Translations under genes and position numbers: made by a program
Part shown: piece after piece, positions 1 through 7,960 of the stretch
Layout: the number at the start of each line of letters is the position of its first letter
How positions within the stretch are numbered: the first letter of the stretch is position 1
Origin: CALGLS01 sp047626155
GTDB lineage: Bacteria > Bacteroidota > Bacteroidia > Chitinophagales > Saprospiraceae
DNA: 19,548 nucleotides
Direction: 5' to 3'
NCBI GenBank assembly: GCA_047626155.1
Contig: JBLHRR010000105.1
Location: forward strand, 1 to 19,548
The notes under the pieces: model-generated
Told to the model about the DNA's origin: nothing
The model's input: the letters and a program-made list of their open reading frames with translations, nothing else
Database searches by the model: none

Positions 1-1
1 T

Positions 2-319
2 ACTGGTTGGTTTTTTATCAGCCAATTGCATAAAGGAAAAGATTGGTTTAACCCCATCAATAAACGGCTGGATGCCATCGGCAACTTTTTCCAAAACTTC
101 GGGAAGCCCTCTGGCAAAAAGAAATCGCCCAAAACTAGTAAGGTACGACTGGCTTATAAAAACAAAGGCTTCATAAAAGGTTCTGCTGCCACTGATCGGG
201 AAATAGATCTTTCACATCAGGAGAAACTGGATGCTATTTTAGAAAAAATAAAGAAGTCCAGTTATGATAGTCTGACGGAAGAAGAGAAGGAGTTTTTATT
301 TAAAGCTAGTAAAAAATAA
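2..319 (+). CDS. Rhomboid-family intramembrane serine protease, C-terminal part (5' end outside window)
   Basis: The frame is open from base 2, so the gene began before the window and only about 105 C-terminal residues are visible. The first residues (GWFFISQLHKGKDW) resemble the end of the last membrane helix of Bacteroidota rhomboids and the short charged stretch after it. A basic cytoplasmic tail follows (KPSGKKKSPKTSK, then KVRLAYKNK), ending in a short helical module with the motif YDSLTEEEKEFLFKASKK, which I recognise from the C-terminus of Bacteroidota rhomboids. The catalytic Ser and His are not in the window, so activity cannot be judged. A TTG at 26 is an internal codon, not a start. 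The nuclease-like gene at 416 follows 96 bases later on the same strand, and this pairing is familiar in the phylum, so a shared operon is plausible. The family call is by recognition of the tail only. Confidence 0.72.
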   Translation, partial: TGWFFISQLHKGKDWFNPINKRLDAIGNFFQNFGKPSGKKKSPKTSKVRLAYKNKGFIKGSAATDREIDLSHQEKLDAILEKIKKSSYDSLTEEEKEFLFKASKK

Positions 320-415
320 ACCGGTAAGAAAAGTGGGTGATGGGTTCGAGCTAAAATAAGACGTTTATTCCTCATCTCCTAGCAGCCACTTTCGACCTTA
401 TCTACCCTGAGAAAC

Positions 416-1465
416 ATGCGAAGCCGATTCAAAGATATATTCAAATGGCTCAATCTCTTGCTGATTGTAGCTACGTTGCTAGCCATTTTCGCGCCCTATG
501 CGAGCCCACAATATGGTTGGTGGATTGCTATTTTCGGAATGGCCTTTCCCGCTCTTTTTGTTCTTAACTTTCTTTATGTCTTATTCTGGTTAAGTACCAA
601 AAATGTGTATTTCCTTTTTTCCACTTTTTGTATGATCATCAGCTGGAATGCCTTTACGGGGATCGTTGGCTTTAACGGAAACGATTCGCCCCCCGATGCT
701 TCGCTCAATGTGATGACATTCAACTGCCGGGCCTTCTACGATTTCACAAAGGACAAATCCACCAAACCACAAATTCTACAGCTGCTTCAATATGAAGACA
801 TGGATATTATTTGCTTTCAGGAATTCCCCTTGAGTTCAAAGTCAAAAGAAGCAATTGTAGCGGCCATCAAAAAACAAACGAAGCTCAATTACTTTTATCA
901 GCCTAACAACTACGCCCTCGCCATTTTCTCCAAATACCCTTTAAGCAATACCCGCATTCTTGACACAGACAAAGCGGCCAATGGCTGCATTTACGCTGAC
1001 GTTGAAACGCCTAAAGGGCCGCTTCGTATTTACAATGTCCACCTAAAATCCAACCGAGTAAGTGATGATGCTAACAAAGTACTTGCAAATCCTGATCTCA
1101 AGAAGAAGAGCACTTGGTTGGGCATCAAAACTATGATGGGAAAAATAAGGGAGACTTCTAAAATAAGAGCGGAGCAAGCGGAACGTATTAGCAAACACCT
1201 CTACAGCTCAAAGCTTCCTACTGTTCTTTGTGGTGACTTAAACGAGACGCCACAGTCTTACACCTATTGCCTTCTAACAAGACGACTACAGGATAGCTTT
1301 CGCAAAAAAGGTAATGGCATTGGCAGCACTTATGCGGGTAAAATTCCAGGTTTAAGAATTGATTATATCCTAACGGGAAATAAGGTTAGGGTTTCTGAAC
1401 ACCGGATATTACGAAAGGAGGTTTCTGATCATTATCCGGTGGTTACTACTCTGCACCTCAAGTGA
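416..1465 (+). CDS. Membrane-anchored endonuclease/exonuclease/phosphatase family protein
   Basis: The 349-residue protein has three hydrophobic segments at about residues 11-28, 33-59 and 62-82, followed by an endonuclease/exonuclease/phosphatase (EEP, DNase I-like) fold from about residue 98. The expected metal and catalytic residues are present: N103 in TFNCRAF, E136 in CFQEF, D274 and N276 in GDLNETP, D316 in LRIDYIL and the D338-H339 pair in SDHYPVV near the C-terminus. The N-terminal anchor probably holds the catalytic domain at the membrane. Members of this fold cleave phosphodiester or phosphate bonds in nucleic acids, phosphoinositides or sphingolipids, and the substrate here cannot be told from sequence. 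The ATG at 416 is followed directly by the first hydrophobic segment. The gene follows the rhomboid gene and ends 9 bases before the end of the convergent methyltransferase gene. Confidence 0.88.
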   Translation: MRSRFKDIFKWLNLLLIVATLLAIFAPYASPQYGWWIAIFGMAFPALFVLNFLYVLFWLSTKNVYFLFSTFCMIISWNAFTGIVGFNGNDSPPDASLNVMTFNCRAFYDFTKDKSTKPQILQLLQYEDMDIICFQEFPLSSKSKEAIVAAIKKQTKLNYFYQPNNYALAIFSKYPLSNTRILDTDKAANGCIYADVETPKGPLRIYNVHLKSNRVSDDANKVLANPDLKKKSTWLGIKTMMGKIRETSKIRAEQAERISKHLYSSKLPTVLCGDLNETPQSYTYCLLTRRLQDSFRKKGNGIGSTYAGKIPGLRIDYILTGNKVRVSEHRILRKEVSDHYPVVTTLHLK

Positions 1466-1474
1466 GAAAGCGGC

Positions 1475-2038
1475 TCAGTCATTAACTTCACTCACTAGCA
1501 CAAAGGCTGGCGGTATGTTCAAAGGCACGAAGCTAATATCTACATTTCCAAAAATCTTTTTGTACATTTTTTTCATTAACAAAGAGTAATGAATCTGAAT
1601 ATAGAGCCCTTTAGGTTTTATAATAGCTTTGCAGGCTGTTACTATTTCGTAGCCCAACTCATCAGGAAGTGAAACAAAGGGGATAGCAGAGATTACGTAA
1701 TCTGCTTGTTGGATATTATACCTTTTAAGGACATCTCCTACAATCGCCGCTGATTCCTCTACAACCACTATGCGTTTATCGTTTTTGAATTTTTCGCGTA
1801 TCAAGTCGCAGAAAGGTTTGTTGACTTCAAAAGCAAAGAGCTTAGCGTCCGGCTTCATAGCGTTTAGAATGTGTTCGGTGACTACTCCATCTCCGGCACC
1901 CAATTCTACGATGACATCTGCTTTTTTAAAATCAACAGGTTCGATCATTCCTTTACACAAGAACTGAGAACTTCGGGTAATGGTACCCACTGTTTTAAGG
2001 TTCCTGATACTCTCTCTAAAAAATTCTATTTTGTTCAT
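1475..2038 (-). CDS. PmtA-like class I SAM-dependent methyltransferase
   Basis: The 187-residue protein has a Rossmann methyltransferase core. Motif I is VELGAGDGVVTEHIL, the acidic end of strand 2 lies in AFEVNKPFCDLIREKF, and the motif IV region reads DYVISAIPF. The N-terminus (FFRESIRNLKTVGTITRSS) resembles the membrane-associating start of phosphatidylethanolamine N-methyltransferases of the PmtA type and the related rRNA dimethylase-like proteins. A role in phospholipid headgroup methylation is therefore possible, but the substrate is unproven. I chose the ATG at 2038 because the family start begins with the short MNKIEFF helix; an in-frame TTG at 2062 would add eight residues (MFYTTLTK) with no clear function. 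The gene is convergent with the EEP gene, and a GC-rich hairpin lies in the spacer upstream. Confidence 0.8.
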   Translation of the reverse strand: MNKIEFFRESIRNLKTVGTITRSSQFLCKGMIEPVDFKKADVIVELGAGDGVVTEHILNAMKPDAKLFAFEVNKPFCDLIREKFKNDKRIVVVEESAAIVGDVLKRYNIQQADYVISAIPFVSLPDELGYEIVTACKAIIKPKGLYIQIHYSLLMKKMYKKIFGNVDISFVPLNIPPAFVLVSEVND

Positions 2039-2086
2039 CTTTGTAAGTGTAGTGTAAAACAAAAAATAACCTGCCTGACTGACTGG

Positions 2087-2125
2087 AACCAGTCCGACTG
2101 TCGCAGACGGGCGAGCGGGCTGGTT
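2087..2125. repeat. GC-rich inverted repeat in spacer (possible dispersed element)
   Basis: Arms at 2087-2096 (AACCAGTCCG) and 2116-2125 (CGGGCTGGTT) can form a 10-bp stem with one G-T wobble and a 19-base loop. The stretch is much richer in G and C than its surroundings. Its left arm and the ACGGGCG core recur in the spacer at 7690-7716. It lies upstream of the methyltransferase gene and downstream of the OmpA-family gene on the same strand, but has no T tract, so it is more likely a repeat element than a simple terminator. Apart from this, the 2063-2255 spacer shows nothing I recognise. Confidence 0.5.
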
Positions 2126-2255
2126 TAGACCACTAAATGATTGCAGTAGTCTAAGTTTATTTTTCGTTGTTACTAGGTTTTCGCTAAGATGACTCTTTTT
2201 ACTGCCTTTTCAAAAAACAAAGACTTAAAGTTATCTGGACCTATACAGAACTTTC

Positions 2256-4463
2256 TTATTCTTCGACAGACCGAAGGTAATTGTATAAATCAGGGAAGGC
2301 TGTAGCGAATATTCTCGAATCATTATTCGACGCTCTTAGTCCATCTATGTACGGAACGACGTAGGCTCTTTTTATTCCCTGACGAACCAATTCCTGCTGC
2401 AAAGTACGGGCGGAGGAGAAATTTCGGAACAAGCCTACCGTATATTGGTAGACATCAGAAGCCGCATTGGCTTCGATAGTGGCATTGGGCAACTTATTGA
2501 GTAAATCGCCATTGTACATTTGTTTGATTTCAGCAATTTGGATTTTATAAGACAGGCCTCTTGTAGCATTGTCATAATTGCCCCATTCATCGGATTTGAT
2601 AAAAGCCGGGACTTTTGTTTCTTCTTTTTCTATTTTAATGGGCTTACCCGCCACCCGATGAAAAACCATATCAATTCGGCGATTTAGTTTTTTACCGATA
2701 TCACTGACACCTCCCTCTGTTTGATTTTTCGCAATCGGATAACTTGCCCCACAACCCCGTATATATACACTGCTAGGGGTACAGCCTTTCCCTACCAAAT
2801 AATTCGCAACCTCCTCTCCTCTCTTTGCTGAAAAATACAAATCAAATTTGACTGGGCCGGTTTGATCAGAGTGACTCACAAGCTCTAACTTCACTGAAGG
2901 ATATTTTCGCAACAATGATGCTACATCACTCAGAATTACTTTATTTTCTTTGGTCAGTATCGTTTCACTTTGGTCAAAAGCCAATGAAGGGAAAGAAACG
3001 TTTTCTACTTCTTCCCTCCTATTCGTTGTCAGAATAGAAGACCTCCAGTCACGTTCGGAATTCTCCGTCGCATCACTTGTTCCGGCCAGATCTCCTATAT
3101 GTTTATTTTTTGCGTAAAGCACTTCTGTAAAAATAGCGGGGTTCGATCTCCGTTGTTCTCCACGGGTAGCACTAAAGTAACTGACATAAATATCGCGCTG
3201 TCCCATACTCTCAATTCGGGAGGAACTGAAGAATGCTTTCATCCCATCTTGGCTCAATTTGAAGTGAGCGTCTTCGCGGGCAGAATTAAAAGGTATTCCC
3301 AAGTTCTCGGGTTCTGTCCATGCTAGTGTTCGGTCATTGAAACGGCTTCGAAATACATCCAGGTTTCCCAAACTTTTTAAATTATTAGAACTAAAATAAA
3401 GCGTCCTTCCATCGGCAGCGAGAAAGGGAGTCACTTCGTCATAAGCAGAATTTACGGTTGGGCCCAGGTTGGCTGGGGCAGACCATCTACCGTTTGTAAC
3501 GGAACTGATGTAAATATCTTTACCGCCATAGCCACCGTTTCGATCGCTGGAAAAAAGCATGATAGTGTCATTAAAAAAGAACAAATCTACGTCTCCATTT
3601 TCAGCAATAGCCGGGCTGTAAAAATGTGGCCGTTGCATAACAGTCCCTCTTCCAAAAGTATCTACAAAGCTTTCTCCACTATACAAATGAACGCCATTGA
3701 AGTAATAAAGTATGGAGCCATTGGAATTAAAACTTAGGACTTTATCGTGCTTGGATGAGTTCAGCAAAGGATTCAATGCACGACTGCCTCCCCATTGTCC
3801 GCCATCAACAATTTCACAGGTAAACATATCAGCCTTAGGTTTACCAAAGACGTCATCCTTTGTTCCATTCATCAACCGCAATCCTCCAACATTACCTGCA
3901 CGTGAGGAGGAAAAATAAATCCGTCCATCATGGTTAGGGCTTAATACCGGAGCCATGTCGTCTCCAATATCGTTGACCAATTCTCCTAGATTTTCTACAA
4001 TAACTTGTTGACTGAGATCCGCGAAATCAAAACCATTGACGCACCTGAGTAGTGCATCTTTGGAAGCATCCCGAAAAGGGTGCCCTTTTTTAGCAGTAAC
4101 AGAAAGGAATTCTTTATAAGTAGTGGCCGCTTCTTTGAACCTATGTTGTACATGAAAGGCCCGGGCTTTATAATAGTAAGCCAGGACAGGTACCTTCTTT
4201 TCTCCAGATATTATACTCTCCAGGTATTGAAGCGCTTCATCCACTTCATTGGTTTCCAAAAAACAATGGCCGATCTTCAATCGACTATCACTCTTTACGG
4301 ACTTGAGTCTTTGGTATTTTAAAAAGAGGTTGAGTGCCTCTGGATATTTCGCATTTTTGTAATAGCTTTCCGCATCTGCCTTCAGTTGCTTCGCCCCGCT
4401 TTGGGCTACACCGATACCGCTATAAAAACAAAACAAGAATAGAAATACAATTCTAATGTGCAT
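2256..4463 (-). CDS. OmpA-family envelope protein with TPR, PD40/WD40-like and SPOR-like regions
   Basis: The 735-residue protein begins with a Sec signal peptide (hydrophobic core IVFLFLFCFYSGIGVAQ, cleavage near residue 21) and has no lipobox cysteine. Residues about 25-130 form TPR-like helices (SYYKNAKYPEALNLFLKY, LGHCF-type pairs). Residues about 165-430 carry PD40/WD40-like beta-propeller repeats with the typical IYFSSSR, IMLFSSDRNGGYGGKDIYIS and LYFSSNN signatures. Residues about 492-600 form an OmpA C-terminal peptidoglycan-binding domain: the Asp of HSDQTG and the Arg of SAKRGEEV, which contact diaminopimelate in the family, are both present. Residues about 637-712 look like a SPOR-type domain (YKIQIAEI, YTVGLFRNFSSARTLQQEL). 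It probably tethers the outer membrane or a periplasmic machine to peptidoglycan. The order resembles the type IX secretion protein PorE, but the carboxypeptidase-regulatory domain and lipobox expected for PorE are not seen, so that name is not assigned. Confidence 0.88.
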   Translation of the reverse strand: MHIRIVFLFLFCFYSGIGVAQSGAKQLKADAESYYKNAKYPEALNLFLKYQRLKSVKSDSRLKIGHCFLETNEVDEALQYLESIISGEKKVPVLAYYYKARAFHVQHRFKEAATTYKEFLSVTAKKGHPFRDASKDALLRCVNGFDFADLSQQVIVENLGELVNDIGDDMAPVLSPNHDGRIYFSSSRAGNVGGLRLMNGTKDDVFGKPKADMFTCEIVDGGQWGGSRALNPLLNSSKHDKVLSFNSNGSILYYFNGVHLYSGESFVDTFGRGTVMQRPHFYSPAIAENGDVDLFFFNDTIMLFSSDRNGGYGGKDIYISSVTNGRWSAPANLGPTVNSAYDEVTPFLAADGRTLYFSSNNLKSLGNLDVFRSRFNDRTLAWTEPENLGIPFNSAREDAHFKLSQDGMKAFFSSSRIESMGQRDIYVSYFSATRGEQRRSNPAIFTEVLYAKNKHIGDLAGTSDATENSERDWRSSILTTNRREEVENVSFPSLAFDQSETILTKENKVILSDVASLLRKYPSVKLELVSHSDQTGPVKFDLYFSAKRGEEVANYLVGKGCTPSSVYIRGCGASYPIAKNQTEGGVSDIGKKLNRRIDMVFHRVAGKPIKIEKEETKVPAFIKSDEWGNYDNATRGLSYKIQIAEIKQMYNGDLLNKLPNATIEANAASDVYQYTVGLFRNFSSARTLQQELVRQGIKRAYVVPYIDGLRASNNDSRIFATAFPDLYNYLRSVEE

Positions 4464-4654
4464 GTGCTACCGTTTTTAATTTAATTTTGAAGGTAAGGGA
4501 GTTCGCAAAAAAATAAGATTATTTATTTCCTCCTCCCTAAATTTTGAATGACGAATGGTTATCCTATAGGTGAAACCCAAAGGAGAATCAATCAATTCCT
4601 TTTTCAAAATTTATATCATTTCGTGTAGTGCTCTCAATAGATTGTAGTTGAAGC

Positions 4655-4699
4655 CCGTTGGCTTCCCACTATCGTGTTACGTTATAGAGAAGCCAACGG
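4655..4699 (-). terminator. Inverted repeat just after the E2 gene, possible terminator
   Basis: Perfect 11-bp arms at 4655-4665 (CCGTTGGCTTC) and 4689-4699 (GAAGCCAACGG) flank a 23-base loop, and with one bulged C the stem extends to 4652 and 4701. On the minus strand it begins about 10 bases after the stop codon of the E2 gene (4711), the usual place for a terminator. It has no T tract on that side and the loop is long, so intrinsic termination is uncertain; mRNA 3'-end protection or a dispersed repeat are alternatives. The loop contains the 12-mer CTTCCCACTATC, which recurs at 7628-7639. The rest of the 4464-4710 spacer shows nothing else I recognise. Confidence 0.5.
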
Positions 4700-4710
4700 C
4701 TAACTGCCAT

Positions 4711-6036
4711 TTAACCAACCGTCTGCGTAGTATCAAAGCTTTCTAGGTAATCCCCTATTCTTCTGAGGAAAGAACCACCTAAGAAACCATCAACTACTCT
4801 ATGATCGTAGGATAAAGATAGGAACATCATTTGTCTGATCGCGATGACGTCTCCGTATTCTGTTTCCATTACTGCGGGCTTCTTTCGAATAGCACCGACT
4901 GCCAAGATCGCCGCCTGTGGCTGATTGATAATCGGAGTACCCATTACATTTCCGAAGGTACCTACGTTAGTTAACGTAAAGGTACCACCTTGGATATCTT
5001 CTGGTTTCAATTTATTTGCTCGGGCTCTTGTCGCCAGATCATTTACCGATTTGGTCAAGCCAAAGAGGTTCATCTGATCTGCATCTTTTATGACCGGTAC
5101 AATCAAGTTACCAGAAGGAAGCGCTGCCGCCATTCCGATGTTGATACGTTTTTTAACGATGATTTGTTTGTCGTTTACCGATACATTTACCATTGGAAAA
5201 TCGCGCAAAGCTTTGGCGACTGCTTCCATAAAAATAGGGGTAAATGTTATATTTTGACCATGCTTTTTCTTGAATGGTCCTTTTACGCTATTTCTCCAAT
5301 TTACGAGGTCTGTTACATCCGCTTCGATGAAAGAAGTTACGTGAGGAGAAGTATGCTTTGACATCACCATGTGGTCGGCGATCATCTTTCGCATTCTGTC
5401 CATTTCTACGATTTCCGTATCAGGGCCTGCTACCGCTGTTGTTATAGCCTTAGGCGGAGCAACAGCCGGAGCTGTTGTTTGAACGGCAGCGACCTGAACA
5501 GCCTGCCCTCTATTGGCAAGGTAGTTCAACATATCATTTTTAGTAACTCGGCCTTTAGCGCCAGATCCAGGTACCACCGCTAATTCTGCCGCACCAATAT
5601 TCTCTGTTTTAGCTATATTCTTAACCAAAGGAGAATAGAAACGCTCATCTGATACTGCGCCATGAGAACCCTTACCATTAACGGTTGCCATAACGGCGGT
5701 AGCTACTTTAGGAACCGGTTGCTCTTGTTTCACTGCACCATTAGAAGCAGGTGCTTCCTTAACAGCAGGTGATGCTTTTGGGGTCGCACTTTCGCCTTCG
5801 GTTGCAATAATGGCGATCACTTTCCCAATTCCAACTACATCATCTTCGTTAAAAAGAATCTCTGCGATGGTTCCAGCTACTGGTGATGGAATTTCAGTGT
5901 CTACTTTATCCGTTGCGATTTCTAAAATCGTTTCATCAATTTCCACAGTATCACCGACCTGCTTCACCCATTTAAGGATGGTTGCTTCCATGATACTTTC
6001 TCCCATCTTGGGCATGATCAATTCAACTTGAGCCAT
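4711..6036 (-). CDS. Dihydrolipoyl acyltransferase, E2 subunit of a 2-oxo acid dehydrogenase complex
   Basis: This 441-residue protein transfers acyl groups from its lipoyl arm to CoA in the core of a pyruvate, branched-chain or other 2-oxo acid dehydrogenase. A single lipoyl domain spans residues 1-80, with the lipoylated lysine K44 in EIATDKVDTEI. An Ala/Pro/Lys-rich linker follows, then a peripheral subunit-binding domain at about 130-168 (FYSPLVKNIAK, GSGAKGRVTKNDML), a second Ala/Pro-rich linker, and the catalytic domain from about 207. The active-site motif DHRVVDG is present, with H412 and D416. The protein is full length with family-typical order. E1 and E3 genes are not adjacent, so the complex type cannot be fixed by context; the single lipoyl domain and the MPKMGESI start fit branched-chain/pyruvate-type E2 proteins of Bacteroidota. 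The start is the ATG at 6036. cinA lies upstream on the same strand, across a 318-base structured spacer. Confidence 0.95.
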   Translation of the reverse strand: MAQVELIMPKMGESIMEATILKWVKQVGDTVEIDETILEIATDKVDTEIPSPVAGTIAEILFNEDDVVGIGKVIAIIATEGESATPKASPAVKEAPASNGAVKQEQPVPKVATAVMATVNGKGSHGAVSDERFYSPLVKNIAKTENIGAAELAVVPGSGAKGRVTKNDMLNYLANRGQAVQVAAVQTTAPAVAPPKAITTAVAGPDTEIVEMDRMRKMIADHMVMSKHTSPHVTSFIEADVTDLVNWRNSVKGPFKKKHGQNITFTPIFMEAVAKALRDFPMVNVSVNDKQIIVKKRINIGMAAALPSGNLIVPVIKDADQMNLFGLTKSVNDLATRARANKLKPEDIQGGTFTLTNVGTFGNVMGTPIINQPQAAILAVGAIRKKPAVMETEYGDVIAIRQMMFLSLSYDHRVVDGFLGGSFLRRIGDYLESFDTTQTVG

Positions 6037-6051
6037 TTGTATTTTTTTTGA

Positions 6052-6166
6052 TTCTTTGACGAATTCTATGTTTTTAGTTCGTCAATAAGCTTTTCAATTC
6101 TCCCTTCGTTACGCTACGGACGTTTTTGAAAAAGCCTTTTGACGAACCACGTCATTTGTCAAAGAA
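6052..6166. repeat. Long imperfect inverted repeat between cinA and the E2 gene
   Basis: Outer arms TTCTTTGAC (6052-6060) and GTCAAAGAA (6158-6166) are perfect 9-bp complements. Inside them, 6077-6097 (GTTCGTCAATAAGCTTTTCAA) and 6126-6147 are complementary apart from a few mismatches or bulges, giving a near-continuous hairpin of about 115 bases with a loop that includes CTTCGTTACGCTACGG. It lies 16 bases upstream of the E2 start codon, so on the minus strand it would fall in the leader or promoter region. It could be a folded leader, a cinA transcript terminator or a small dispersed element; parts recur at 15260-15307. The rest of the 6037-6354 spacer is AT-rich and shows no gene. Confidence 0.55.
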
Positions 6167-6354
6167 GTTTTTTAATCGGTCTTCAAAATATGCTTTTGCA
6201 AAAGCGGCTAATTGAAGAACGCTGTTTTTGATTAAATTTTTATACAGCCCTAAAAGTTTGTTTGGTAAAAACAAAGGCCATACTGAGTAATTTTATAGAA
6301 TGGTCGTACTATTTTCAATCAGCAAAAATAAGCTAAGTATTACACAATTAATAA

Positions 6355-7596
6355 TCATTCTCCCTTTAATAATTCCCTTACCATATTAAGAGCCTGTGTT
6401 GCTGTATATTCGATATTACGTGTCCGGTCCTTTCCCAATTGCAATAATCGAGTTCGTTGTTCCTTCAAATTACCGACAGCAACCCAGATGGTTCCAACGG
6501 GTTTGTCAGGCGTACCTCCGCTTGGCCCTGCTATTCCTGAGACCGCAATCGCCACATCTGCCTCTGTTCGCTTCAAGCAACCTTCCAGCATTTCCAGCAC
6601 GGTTTGTTCACTTACGGCTCCATGTTCCTCCAATGTTTTTGGTTTTACACCCAAAATATCCATTTTCAATTTATTGGAATAAGTGACAAATCCACCTGCA
6701 AAGTAAGCAGAGCAACCCGCTTTGCTCGTTATCCGCTGTGCAATATACCCACCCGTGCAGCTTTCTGCCAGTGCCAGCATTTTATTTTGTTTTTGCAAGA
6801 TAGCCCCTAATGCTGTTTCCAGGCTTTCCTTATCAAAACCGAAGATAAACTCAGGGATAATTGCTTCTATTTCTTTTACTTTTTCTTCTAGTAATTGTTG
6901 CAATTCTGTCTCATTTTCGCCTCGGGCAGTCAGGCGAATTCTGACTATTCCAGTGCCAGGCAAATAAGCTACATTTATAAAATCAGGCAGCGTATCCAAA
7001 AAAGGAGTTAAGCGCTTAGCCAAACGAGATTCCCCCTCTCCTACCGTACAAATGGTACGGTGTACTAAAGGAGTCCCTTGAAACTGTTTTAGCAATTTGG
7101 GAATTACCTCCGCCTCCATCAAATACTTCATTTCATAAGGTACGCCAGGCATAGATACGACCACTTTTCCCTCTTCCTCAAACCACATCCCAGGAGCGGT
7201 TCCCATCTTATTCAAAAGGATAGTGGCTTTATCAGGCATATAAGCTTGTTGCAAATGTGCATCCGTCGTAGAACGCCCCAACTTATCGAAGAGACGCTGA
7301 ATTCTGTTGAAGGTGCTTTCATCAAAAACCATTTTAGCATTGTAAAAATCAGCTAATACTTTTTTGGTAATATCGTCCTTGGTGGGTCCGAGGCCTCCGG
7401 TGAGCAACACGACATCGACCGCTTCTAACGCCGTTCGTAACGTTGTTGTTATAGCTTTCTCTTCATCTGAAATGGATGTAATTTTGTCTATTTCAAAACC
7501 GACTTTATTCAGCTCCTGCCCCATCCAGGCCGAGTTGGTATCTATAACCTGACCGATTAGGAGTTCGTCTCCAATGGTGATGATTTGTACTTTCAT
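6355..7596 (-). CDS. cinA: CinA family protein: nicotinamide-nucleotide amidase with N-terminal molybdopterin-binding-like domain
   Basis: The 413-residue length is typical for full-length CinA. Residues 1-170 form the MoCF-binding-like (COG1058) domain, with ITIGDELLIGQVIDTNSAW, the GGLGPTKDD motif and VSMPGVPYEM. In CinA this domain is linked to ADP-ribose pyrophosphatase activity. Residues about 255-413 form the PncC amidase domain with LALAESCTGG, whose Ser at about 278 is the expected nucleophile, and VSGIAGPSGGTPDKPVGT. PncC deamidates nicotinamide mononucleotide to nicotinate mononucleotide in pyridine nucleotide salvage. The older name, competence/damage-inducible protein A, refers to other bacteria. 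The start is the ATG at 7596. The E2 gene lies downstream in the same orientation, but the 318-base spacer with a hairpin makes close co-transcription uncertain. Confidence 0.96.
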   Translation of the reverse strand: MKVQIITIGDELLIGQVIDTNSAWMGQELNKVGFEIDKITSISDEEKAITTTLRTALEAVDVVLLTGGLGPTKDDITKKVLADFYNAKMVFDESTFNRIQRLFDKLGRSTTDAHLQQAYMPDKATILLNKMGTAPGMWFEEEGKVVVSMPGVPYEMKYLMEAEVIPKLLKQFQGTPLVHRTICTVGEGESRLAKRLTPFLDTLPDFINVAYLPGTGIVRIRLTARGENETELQQLLEEKVKEIEAIIPEFIFGFDKESLETALGAILQKQNKMLALAESCTGGYIAQRITSKAGCSAYFAGGFVTYSNKLKMDILGVKPKTLEEHGAVSEQTVLEMLEGCLKRTEADVAIAVSGIAGPSGGTPDKPVGTIWVAVGNLKEQRTRLLQLGKDRTRNIEYTATQALNMVRELLKGE

Positions 7597-7642
7597 ATTT
7601 GTTCAACTATTGACTTGTAACTATTAACTTCCCACTATCTTA

Positions 7643-7716
7643 TTAGACGTAACCAATGCGGACTGCTAGTCGTATGTACGTCTAAAGGAAACCAGTCCGT
7701 ACCGGAACGGGCGGGC
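7643..7716. repeat. Structured GC-rich repeat in the cinA/cyclase divergent spacer
   Basis: Perfect 9-bp inverted arms TTAGACGTA (7643-7651) and TACGTCTAA (7677-7685) enclose a small stem (GACT/AGTC). The element then continues with AACCAGTCCG and ACGGGCGGGC (7690-7716). AACCAGTCCG and ACGGGCG also occur in the element at 2087-2125, so the two spacers appear to share a degenerate dispersed repeat. The 7597-7960 spacer separates divergent genes and must hold promoters for both. I see no certain Bacteroidota promoter match (TAnnTTTG) and no gene in it. Confidence 0.4.
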
Positions 7717-7960
7717 CTCATTCACCTCATCTGCCTCATCCACCCTTTCAACATTTCCTTTTGCGGCCCAATGATAAGCCAAAACTAGGAGGGCTGCCAT
7801 TTTAGTAGGTAAAGATTTCTAAAATAATATAAACTTGGGTACCTTACCTTCCCCTCTGAAGTGATACAAAGGAATAAAAAGAGAACAATAGCTTAGCATT
7901 CTTTGTTTTCGATAGTGCCCTTTTATAAGAACCAAATCAAAACGCATTGAAGCATCTACT

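Noticed and set aside
2256..4463. Assigning the OmpA-family protein as PorE
   Set aside because: No lipobox cysteine and no carboxypeptidase-regulatory domain between the propeller and the OmpA domain; no other type IX secretion gene in the window.
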